Below, piece after piece: positions 1-5,777 of a DNA stretch of 6,715 nucleotides. Position numbers and translations under genes: made by a program. This DNA comes from Chlamydiota bacterium (GTDB taxonomy: Bacteria; Chlamydiota; Chlamydiia; Chlamydiales; SM23-39): assembly GCA_027459365.1 (NCBI GenBank), contig DAIDIM010000174.1, positions 1-6,715 of the forward strand, written 5' to 3'. The number at the start of each line of letters is the position of its first letter. Position 1 is the first letter of the stretch. The notes beneath the pieces were generated by a model. It was not told where the DNA came from, did no database searches, and worked only from the letters and a program-made list of their open reading frames with translations.

Positions 1-27
1 AAGAGGCCTGCCTTTGGTGTCGAGCAT
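1..27 (-). CDS. 5' end of an unidentified gene (partial)
   Basis: Only the first nine codons are inside the window, reading M-L-D-T-K-G-R-P-L before the edge. The call rests on context rather than on the peptide. An ATG at 27..25 is preceded by AAGGAAG six bases upstream (34-40), and a consensus-like promoter sits a further 17 bases up. The gene points the same way as the unknown gene at 104-1456 but has its own promoter. A GRPL stretch near the N-terminus occurs in some radical-SAM proteins such as MoaA, but nine residues are far too few to claim identity, so the product stays unknown. Confidence 0.5.
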
Positions 28-33
28 AATTCA

Positions 34-40
34 CTTCCTT
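34..40 (-). promoter_or_regulatory. Ribosome binding site of the left-edge gene
   Basis: On the minus strand this reads AAGGAAG, six bases before the ATG at 27. It is one of the better Shine-Dalgarno matches in the window and is the main support for a real translation start there. Confidence 0.55.
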
Positions 41-56
41 TGCGCGAAAACCATTC

Positions 57-84
57 ATTATACCACACGAAAATTTCATGTCAA
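57..84 (-). promoter_or_regulatory. Consensus sigma-70/sigma-66 type promoter
   Basis: On the minus strand a perfect -35 box TTGACA (84..79) is followed by a 16-bp spacer and a perfect -10 box TATAAT (62..57). The bases TGG just before the -10 give it an extended -10 (TGn) form. The predicted start of transcription is near position 50, leaving an untranslated leader of about 23 bases that contains the ribosome site at 34-40. It lies only 19 bp past the stop codon of the upstream gene. Both boxes are read directly; activity is inferred. Confidence 0.7.
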
Positions 85-103
85 TCACGTCATTTGCACG
101 GGA

Positions 104-1456
104 CTATAGTGATGCATCCGCTGTCGCAGCTCGAGGTGGTGAAATACCTATTTTTCTTGTGAGTGGTGGTGAAGGTGAATTTTGGCTTGAAGCCGCTGCT
201 GCAGCCGCAGAGGCAGCTGTCGTGTTTTCTTCTTCCCGTATTCTCTTTCTTTCTTCTTCCCGCATTATCTCAGATTCGCGCCTAAAATCTATTAGGCTGT
301 GTTTTTGAAGGTATGTGAACAGGGGTTGAAGTGTTTCCTTATCGTCGATGAGAATACGTTGAGGTTCCTCCGAAGAGACCTCAGAAAGGATTTCAAGTGT
401 CATATTCTGAGAATTGGGATCAAGAACGAGTTTAGCATGTTTTGCACCTGCATAATTTTTATTTTTCTCTAAAATATTGGCATAGAGTTTAACAATTTCA
501 TCCCACTTATCATCCGTTGTTGAAGCAGGAAGACTTTCTGTAATCCTATAGGTATGACCGCCCCATTGTATTTTGCCTGTTTTAACCTTAAAAGCGGGAG
601 CAGGAGTGGGGGCGCTAACAGCTGCTGATCCCTCGGGTCTATCAGAAACTTCTGAATTTGGAGGTGCTGCACATTGAGAAACGCTAGCGGAAGTGCCTGC
701 TGTTGCTGTGCTCTCTCTATCAAAGTTATCTACTGATCCTACCGCTGAATTTATTCCAAGCTCACTATCTGTATCTGTCTCGTTAGAGGCTTCTGAATTT
801 GAGGGAGAGGGTTGAACATGAGAAGCCGTTTCGCTGGTTTCAAAATCTGAACCCTCTTCTGGAAAATCTACAATGGTTTCAGAATCTGAATCGTTATATT
901 GAGTTAATGCTGAACCTCGGGGTGCTGCACATTGAGGAGCGCTAGCGGCAGTGGCTGCTGTTGCAGTGCTCTCTGTTTCAAAACCATCAAAGGAAAAGCC
1001 TCTAAAGAACATGCTGTGGTCATTCATCGGAGAAGTAGTGGAATGTGTTACTGCGTTAACAGCAGATGGTATAGGTGCAATAGAAGAATCTTCAATAGTG
1101 TCTTGTTTCGTTTTTGAATCCTTATCTGAATTAGGAGGAGGTGGGCTTAATTGTGTGACACTTGCATTGGGAGACGAGTCCGGTTTCCGTTGTGGTTGCG
1201 CGCAATGTTCCTCCATAATTTCCTGTACTGATGGGGAACAATAAGAGTGATAGTGAGACAGAAATTTTCCTCCTGGTATCGCAGGAGCAGGAGAGCGCAT
1301 GCGAGGGAGTTGTGGATCTGCATAAGATCGGAATAGGGAACGGTTTTCGCGGTGTTGCGCTACAACTGTTATACTTCCCTGGGGAGGTGCCGCAGAATCA
1401 TCGGCATTTGCCTTTGCCTGTGAATATATATTACTATTAAAAGGTAATCTAATCAT
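104..1456 (-). CDS. Unrecognised Ser/Thr/Pro/Ala-rich repeat protein, 450 aa
   Basis: I do not recognise this protein. It is one long open frame, ATG at 1456 and TAG at 106..104. Residues 1-285 are mostly low complexity and look disordered, with PPPP at 105-108 and acidic Ser/Asp/Glu stretches at about 188-232. A 26-residue element is present twice (157-182 and 243-268), sharing a core STATA-x-T-x-AS-xx-QCAAP. Residues 288-390 look globular: a short beta hairpin around KIQWGG, a helix near 316-333, strands, and a second helix near 374-386. Residues 392-410 form a highly charged Arg/Glu helix, then an Ala-rich stretch (414-422) and a Pro/Ser tail. There is no obvious signal peptide or membrane segment. 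Such a layout is common among secreted chlamydial effectors, but nothing here proves secretion. It diverges from the cell-wall operon and has no strong ribosome site. Confidence 0.8.
   Translation of the reverse strand: MIRLPFNSNIYSQAKANADDSAAPPQGSITVVAQHRENRSLFRSYADPQLPRMRSPAPAIPGGKFLSHYHSYCSPSVQEIMEEHCAQPQRKPDSSPNASVTQLSPPPPNSDKDSKTKQDTIEDSSIAPIPSAVNAVTHSTTSPMNDHSMFFRGFSFDGFETESTATAATAASAPQCAAPRGSALTQYNDSDSETIVDFPEEGSDFETSETASHVQPSPSNSEASNETDTDSELGINSAVGSVDNFDRESTATAGTSASVSQCAAPPNSEVSDRPEGSAAVSAPTPAPAFKVKTGKIQWGGHTYRITESLPASTTDDKWDEIVKLYANILEKNKNYAGAKHAKLVLDPNSQNMTLEILSEVSSEEPQRILIDDKETLQPLFTYLQKHSLIDFRRESEIMREEERKRIREEENTTAASAAAAAASSQNSPSPPLTRKIGISPPRAATADASL
663..716. repeat. Intragenic 54-bp direct repeat, copy 1
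   Basis: This 54-bp stretch matches 921-974 at 49 of 54 positions by my count. It encodes most of the second (C-terminal) copy of the repeated element in the unknown protein. The two copies are 258 bp (86 codons) apart, so they keep the same frame, as expected for an old in-frame duplication. Confidence 0.8.
921..974. repeat. Intragenic 54-bp direct repeat, copy 2
   Basis: Partner of 663-716, with five mismatches by my count. It encodes the first (N-terminal) copy of the repeated element. The flanks outside these 54 bp have diverged, apart from short shared words such as TTCTGAATTTG, seen near 650 and 790. Confidence 0.8.
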
Positions 1457-1478
1457 TTTTAAACCATTATTACTTATT

Positions 1479-1484
1479 ATTGTA
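1479..1484 (-). promoter_or_regulatory. Candidate -10 box for the unknown minus-strand gene
   Basis: On the minus strand this reads TACAAT, five of six to the consensus, placed 22 bases before the ATG at 1456. Transcription would begin near 1472 with a short leader. The -35 region is weak: only TTAATT-like words are present at 17-19 bp spacing, within the AT-rich repeat. Confidence 0.4.
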
Positions 1485-1495
1485 CCACAATTTGT

Positions 1496-1517
1496 AATTA
1501 AAAATTAATTAAAAATT
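1496..1517. repeat. Tandem 11-bp repeat with phased A5 tracts
   Basis: The 11-mer AATTAAAAATT occurs twice, end to end and without mismatch (1496-1506 and 1507-1517). Each copy has an A5 run (1500-1504 and 1511-1515), so the runs are 11 bp apart, close to one helical turn. Phased A tracts are known to bend DNA. It sits in the divergent spacer between the minus-strand unknown gene and the murF operon. Confidence 0.75.
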
Positions 1518-1537
1518 ATTTGAATATTTATTATAAA
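1509..1537 (+). promoter_or_regulatory. Candidate promoter of the murF operon
   Basis: TTAAAA (1509-1514) and TATAAA (1532-1537) are 17 bp apart, giving a plausible but imperfect promoter with a start of transcription near 1544. If MurF begins at 1653, the leader would be about 110 bases, pyrimidine-rich in its second half and with a C6 run at 1601-1606. Other AT-rich words nearby fit almost as well, so this is a low-confidence pick. Confidence 0.35.
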
Positions 1538-1652
1538 TCGCAATCATTTAATAATGAGTGAGTTAAGGAAAAATGGTCAATGCCTACCCAAATTCCATAA
1601 CCCCCCAATAGCCCTTTATTTCTTATTCCCTTTCTTGTATTTTCTATTCCGT

Positions 1653-2813
1653 ATGGAATCCAACAATATACCTCTGCAAGCATCTGGTTATCAGATAGAT
1701 AGTCGTCTTATTCTCCCCGGGAACCTGTTTTTTGCGATTCGGGGAGCAAAACATGATGGGCATGATTTTCTGAAACAGGTTCGTTCCTTGGGGGCTTACG
1801 GCGCTGTTGTAGCAAAAAATTATTTGGGGGAAGATTTTGGCCTCCGCCTGTTTAGAGTTGACGATGTCGGGGACACTCTCCGGAATTTGGCCCAAAAATC
1901 ATTAGCGGAAACGAAAATTCAAATTGTCGGAGTGACGGGGTCTGTTGGGAAGACGACGACGAAGGACTTTATTGCCACTCTTTTAGAGGGGAAATTTCGG
2001 GTTGGAAAGACCAATGAGAGTCAAAATTCGAAGTTGACCTTTCCATTAACGATTTTGAATCGAGCGCGAGATGTGGAAGTTTTGGTCTTGGAAATGGGGA
2101 TGAGCGAGATGGGGGATATCGAGAGGTTGGTGAAGATTGCCCCTCCAGATGTTGCTGTGTTAACAAAAGTTGGACTTGCCCATGCAGCCTATTTTCCAGG
2201 CGGAGTCGAGGAAATTGCTCGTGGAAAGTTGCAAATTTTTTCACATCCGAAAACATTTGCAATTGCAGATAGTGATTATGGATTGCCCCGAGTTTCTATT
2301 TTTAGGGGAGAAGATTATTCGATTTTTCAAGAGGCACATCTGAATCACAATTTCGCTGCGGCCGTCGAGGTTGCCCGCTATTTTGGGATGACTCACGACG
2401 AAATTCAAGGGCGAATTCCATTTCTACAACTACCAAAAATGCGACTGGAGAAGATTGAAAAAAATGGGATTTTATTTATCAATGATGCATATAATGCAAA
2501 CCCTGAATCGATGAAAGCGGCGCTCCTTTGTCTTCAAACATGTGTTGCAAGAAAGAAAATTGCGGTTCTAGGTTCGATGTTGGAATTGGGGAAATTTTCT
2601 GCAGCCTCGCATCGTGAAATTGGAGAGAGGGCATCTCAGATTGTCGATCATTTGCTTGTGATTGGCAATGAGTGGACTTATGGCGAGCGTTTTATTGATC
2701 ATGAGAGTTTGAGTGTCCGATTAAAAGAAATTATGGGTGAGGGAGATGTGGTACTCATCAAAGGCTCTCGCGGCATGTGTATGGAGAAGGTATTGTGCTA
2801 TTGTGGATCTTGA
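1653..2813 (+). CDS. murF: UDP-MurNAc-tripeptide--D-alanyl-D-alanine ligase (MurF)
   Basis: Cytoplasmic ATP-dependent ligase that completes UDP-MurNAc-pentapeptide. Counting from the ATG at 1653 (386 aa), the UDP-site DSR is at 16-18, the P-loop GSVGKTTT is near 96-103, LEMGMSEMG at about 146-154, the conserved AH before the carbamylated Lys (K192, in ARGKLQIF), HNFAAA at 232-237, NDAYNANPESM at about 277-287, and KGSR at 370-373. The frame is open back to an ATG at 1554, but the extra 33 residues include a hydrophobic run (PPIALYFLFPFLYFLF) that does not suit a soluble ligase. Neither start has a clear ribosome site, and from 1653 the N-terminus is some 10-15 residues shorter than usual. The central domain is also about 35 residues shorter than the E. 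coli enzyme between the carbamylated Lys and the HN motif. It is first in the operon, and its end overlaps mraY. Confidence 0.95.
   Translation: MESNNIPLQASGYQIDSRLILPGNLFFAIRGAKHDGHDFLKQVRSLGAYGAVVAKNYLGEDFGLRLFRVDDVGDTLRNLAQKSLAETKIQIVGVTGSVGKTTTKDFIATLLEGKFRVGKTNESQNSKLTFPLTILNRARDVEVLVLEMGMSEMGDIERLVKIAPPDVAVLTKVGLAHAAYFPGGVEEIARGKLQIFSHPKTFAIADSDYGLPRVSIFRGEDYSIFQEAHLNHNFAAAVEVARYFGMTHDEIQGRIPFLQLPKMRLEKIEKNGILFINDAYNANPESMKAALLCLQTCVARKKIAVLGSMLELGKFSAASHREIGERASQIVDHLLVIGNEWTYGERFIDHESLSVRLKEIMGEGDVVLIKGSRGMCMEKVLCYCGS
2783..2790 (+). promoter_or_regulatory. Ribosome binding site deciding the mraY start
   Basis: GGAGAAGG lies inside the end of murF, four bases before the GTG at 2795 (eight after the GGAG core). 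No comparable motif precedes the in-frame GTG at 2777. This favours 2795 as the mraY start. Confidence 0.55.
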
Positions 2814-3985
2814 GTCTCATCCCTTGGAAAGTCCCGACAGCATTTACCTATTTTTCAACGCGGATGATTTTGGCTGCATTGACTGGTCTTTTGTTGACCA
2901 TTTTGTTGGGACCTCGATTCATCAAAAAATTGTATGAGTTGAAAATTGGCCAATCGATTCGATCTCTTCAAGAGGTTCCCCTTTTGGCAGAGCTGCATGG
3001 CAAAAAAAAAGATACTCCGACTATGGGAGGGGTGCTGATTTTGTTTGCAATGGTTGTCTCTCTATTTTTGTGGATGGATTTAACCAATGTTTTTACCTGG
3101 ATTTTATTACTGACAACAGTTGTTTTAGGGTATGTTGGGGCAAGAGATGATTACCTCAAATTAAAATACAAAAACAGTAAGGGGTTACCCGCCCGCTTTA
3201 AGATGCTTTATCAACTGGGTTTTTCTTTTTTGATTGCATTTTTCCTTTTATTTCCGGCGCTCTCTCAATTTGTAGAATCAAAACAACCCATCGCAAAAGA
3301 GCAGGTGATTGTAAAAGGCCAAATAAAAACGACAAGCTATTCGATGAACCAATACATGAGTCGATTGTATATTCCATTTTTGAAAGATCCGGCCTTTATT
3401 TTTGATGGTGTTTCAAAAATTGTGGCGCTCCTTTTTATCATGTTGGTCATAACAGGTGCCTCGAATGCGGTCAATTTAACCGATGGATTAGATGGTTTGG
3501 CATCGGGTTGTTTGGTGATGGTTTCGGGTGTCTTGGCCCTTTTTGCATTTTTGTCCAATCACATTGATTTTGCCCGCTATTTACATATTTTATATATCGA
3601 AGGGGCTGGCGAAATTGGAGTGTATCTGATGGCTCTTTCCGGCGCAAGTCTTGGTTTTTTATGGTACAATGGGTATCCGGCTCAAGTTTTTATGGGAGAT
3701 ACAGGATCGCTTGCTTTAGGGGGGATTCTAGGAGTAAGTGCAGTCCTTTTGCGTCGAGAACTGATCTTGGCCATTGCGGGAATGATTTTTGTAGCAGAGG
3801 CACTCTCTGTCATTATTCAGGTTTTAAGCTACCGATATCGGAATAAAAAACGGGTTTTTCTCTGTTCTCCACTCCATCACCATTTTGAATATAAAGGGTG
3901 GCCTGAAACAAAAGTTGTGATTCGTTTCTGGATTGTTGGATTGCTATTTGCTATTATTGCGGTAGCAACACTAAAGTTTCAATGA
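2795..3985 (+). CDS. mraY: Phospho-N-acetylmuramoyl-pentapeptide transferase (MraY)
   Basis: Integral membrane enzyme that moves phospho-MurNAc-pentapeptide from UDP to undecaprenyl phosphate, giving lipid I. With the GTG start at 2795 (396 aa) I see the family landmarks in order: TPTMGG near 74-79, the catalytic Asp pair in ARDDY (118-119), SNAVNLTDGLDG (223-234), FMGDTGSLALGG (299-310) and PLHHHFEYKGWPE (359-371). About ten membrane segments are visible. The start is a GTG with a good ribosome site; another GTG at 2777 would add six residues. The protein is longer than E. coli MraY (360 aa), largely because residues about 159-192 form an enlarged polar loop between membrane segments 4 and 5, on the outer side of the membrane. 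It overlaps murF by 19 nt and murD by 4 nt (ATGA). Confidence 0.97.
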   Translation: MLLWILSLIPWKVPTAFTYFSTRMILAALTGLLLTILLGPRFIKKLYELKIGQSIRSLQEVPLLAELHGKKKDTPTMGGVLILFAMVVSLFLWMDLTNVFTWILLLTTVVLGYVGARDDYLKLKYKNSKGLPARFKMLYQLGFSFLIAFFLLFPALSQFVESKQPIAKEQVIVKGQIKTTSYSMNQYMSRLYIPFLKDPAFIFDGVSKIVALLFIMLVITGASNAVNLTDGLDGLASGCLVMVSGVLALFAFLSNHIDFARYLHILYIEGAGEIGVYLMALSGASLGFLWYNGYPAQVFMGDTGSLALGGILGVSAVLLRRELILAIAGMIFVAEALSVIIQVLSYRYRNKKRVFLCSPLHHHFEYKGWPETKVVIRFWIVGLLFAIIAVATLKFQ

Positions 3986-5157
3986 GATACGTTGTTTTTG
4001 GTTTAGGAATTAGCGGAAGGGCTGCCGCCTCTTATCTTCTAAAAAACGGTCATTCCTGTATCGGGGTTGATCGAAAAGCGAAACTTCTGCAGCAAGAGAT
4101 GACTCATCTACAAATTGATGATGAGAATGTTTTGCTTGAGAATGTCGATGCGATGATTTTATCGCCGGGAATTCCTTTAACGCATCCTCTTGTCATAGAG
4201 GCACTTTCGAGAAAAATTGAGGTCATTGGAGAGGTGGAGTTTGCCTTTCGACACATTCAGAATCGTTGCATTGGAATTACGGGAAGCAACGGGAAAACAA
4301 CGACGACGTTGCAGATTGCACATGTATTGAATTGTGCTGGAATTCGGGCCCGCGCAGTTGGCAATGTGGGGGTGAGTTTGACCTCTGTAATAGGAAATGT
4401 TGACGATGATGAAATCCTTGTTGTAGAGCTGAGCTCCTTTCAGTTAGAGACGTTAAAGAAACGGTGTTTAGATTACGCTGTGATTTTAAATATTACAGAA
4501 AATCATCTCGATCGCTATCCCTCAATGCAAGAATATGCTAAGTCTAAGCTCCATATACAACATTGTTTAAAAGAGAGTGGTACTTTATTCGTATCTGAAC
4601 AAGTTGCAAGAAACTATTCTTTTGAAACAAATTTCTCTATTTTTGATCTCTTTCCGTTTTTGTCGCAATTTGGTATAACAAGAAGTAGTTTTGATCAGGC
4701 GATGAGCTCCTTTAAAAAGCCTCCCCACCGGATCGAATGGATCGGAGAAGTGGATGGAGTCACTTTTTATAATGACAGCAAATCATCCAATGTTGAATCG
4801 GTCATGTATGCTGTTAGAAGTTTAAAAAAGCCTTTGATCCTCATTGTTGGAGGGACCGATAAAGGATCCAATTATTCTCCTTGGATCGATTGTTTTAAGG
4901 GTGTTGTAAAGCATCTGATCGCATATGGACAAGCGAGAGAAAAAATAGAAATGGAGATGGGTGAAAGTGTACCATTTACAAAAGTGGGACCTTTTGCAGA
5001 GGCAGTTGATATTGCCTGTAAAATGGCTGAAAAAAACGATACTGTATTATTATCCCCGGGTTGCTCAAGTTATGATCAGTTTGCCAATTTTGAACGTCGG
5101 GGAGAGGCATTTAAGGAGAAAGTGTTGAAATGGATCGAAAAAAAACAATTTTCATAG
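3982..5157 (+). CDS. murD: UDP-MurNAc-L-alanine--D-glutamate ligase (MurD)
   Basis: Cytoplasmic ligase adding D-Glu to UDP-MurNAc-L-Ala. The N-terminal domain opens with a Rossmann-like GLGISGRA (7-14) and SPGIP (61-65). The ATPase core has GSNGKTTTT (101-109, K105), VVELSSFQL (147-155, E149), TENHLDRYP (172-180, H175) and the carbamylated Lys in KSKLHI (K189). Later come PPHR (247-250) and NDSK (264-267), and the C-terminal domain has IVGGTDKG (288-295) and LSPGCSSYDQF (357-367). At 391 aa it is short (E. coli 438). The shortfall is mainly between K189 and PPHR, where the usual HNxxN helix start is replaced by ETNFS (215-219). The start is an ATGA overlap with mraY without its own ribosome site, suggesting coupled translation. 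The catalytic set is otherwise intact. Confidence 0.96.
   Translation: MRYVVFGLGISGRAAASYLLKNGHSCIGVDRKAKLLQQEMTHLQIDDENVLLENVDAMILSPGIPLTHPLVIEALSRKIEVIGEVEFAFRHIQNRCIGITGSNGKTTTTLQIAHVLNCAGIRARAVGNVGVSLTSVIGNVDDDEILVVELSSFQLETLKKRCLDYAVILNITENHLDRYPSMQEYAKSKLHIQHCLKESGTLFVSEQVARNYSFETNFSIFDLFPFLSQFGITRSSFDQAMSSFKKPPHRIEWIGEVDGVTFYNDSKSSNVESVMYAVRSLKKPLILIVGGTDKGSNYSPWIDCFKGVVKHLIAYGQAREKIEMEMGESVPFTKVGPFAEAVDIACKMAEKNDTVLLSPGCSSYDQFANFERRGEAFKEKVLKWIEKKQFS
5113..5118 (+). promoter_or_regulatory. Ribosome binding site of the LysM gene
   Basis: AAGGAG lies within the last codons of murD, 11 bases before the ATG at 5130. It supports that start and an overlap of 28 nt with murD. Confidence 0.6.
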
Positions 5158-5777
5158 CAGTGTTTGCAAATGCAGGACTTTTAGTTATCCTCTTTATTGC
5201 ATCTCTTGCAAACCCCCTTGAGATGAAACATGAAATTGTTCAAGCTCAAACGCATCCGGAAAGTATTCCACTATTCCCCAATGTCGCAGATGCAGCATTA
5301 CAAAGCCCTCCTCCTCATCAACAGATCCCACTTCCTATCCCTGAGATTACACATAAATTGCCACCACCCGTTGTCGAAGAGGCTCCAACGCCTGTCATTG
5401 CCGATGTGAAGGTGATCGAATCGAAAATGTTAGAAGTGACTGTTAAAAGGGGAGACACGCTTGATAAAATTGCCAAAGCCAATCACACAACTGTCGATGA
5501 AATCATCAAACTCAATCAGTTACCGGGAAGTTTTTTAAAAATTGGCCAGGTTCTTAAAATGCCGGAACCTAAAGAAACTGTGATTGTGAGTGCAAAACCT
5601 GCCATTGAAAGACCTGTCACGCAAGGTCCTGAATATTACATTGTAAAAGCGGGAGACAATCCATGGGGAATTGCGATGAAGCATCATATGAAGCTAGAAG
5701 AGCTCCTCAAATTGAATCATTTGAATGAAGAAAGGGCGCGAAAGCTAAAGCCTGGCGATCGATTGCGCACTCGATGA
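5130..5777 (+). CDS. Membrane-anchored double LysM-domain protein (chlamydial NlpD position)
   Basis: A 215-residue envelope protein. Residues 2-5 are charged (DRKK), followed by a single hydrophobic segment at about 6-27 that should act as an uncleaved anchor; I see no lipobox Cys. A Pro-rich spacer (about 58-90) leads to two LysM modules: about 102-145 (VKRGDTLDKIA, ending KIGQVLKMP) and about 169-213 (VKAGDNPWGIA, ending KPGDRLR). LysM binds the GlcNAc-containing glycan of peptidoglycan. No M23 peptidase, amidase or other catalytic domain follows, so it is more likely a binder or activator than a hydrolase. A gene in this place between murD and ftsW is often labelled nlpD in chlamydial genomes, but the missing peptidase makes me leave the symbol blank. 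It overlaps murD by 28 nt and ftsW by 4 nt. Confidence 0.93.
   Translation: MDRKKTIFIAVFANAGLLVILFIASLANPLEMKHEIVQAQTHPESIPLFPNVADAALQSPPPHQQIPLPIPEITHKLPPPVVEEAPTPVIADVKVIESKMLEVTVKRGDTLDKIAKANHTTVDEIIKLNQLPGSFLKIGQVLKMPEPKETVIVSAKPAIERPVTQGPEYYIVKAGDNPWGIAMKHHMKLEELLKLNHLNEERARKLKPGDRLRTR

Noticed and set aside
1..15. Possible terminator hairpin around AGGCCT
   Set aside because: The palindrome is only six bases and the run falls inside the coding start of the left-edge gene; the other half would be outside the window.
951..1244. Plus-strand open frames under the unknown gene (also 78-308, 932-1117 and 1231-1440)
   Set aside because: They lie wholly or mostly antisense to the long minus-strand frame, have no convincing ribosome site, and read as shadows of its Ser/Ala-rich codons.
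1573..1611. Twelve-codon leader peptide frame before murF
   Set aside because: AAGGAA is only two bases from the ATG, the peptide shows no run of regulatory codons, and no attenuator hairpin follows. Mentioned only as part of the murF start question.
1969..2262. Minus-strand frame opposite murF
   Set aside because: Antisense to conserved MurF motifs including the P-loop; the protein resembles nothing and has no promoter or ribosome site I can see.
2777..2794. GTG at 2777 as the mraY start
   Set aside because: No ribosome site precedes it, while GGAGAAGG is well placed for the GTG at 2795, and the latter gives an N-terminus of the usual length.
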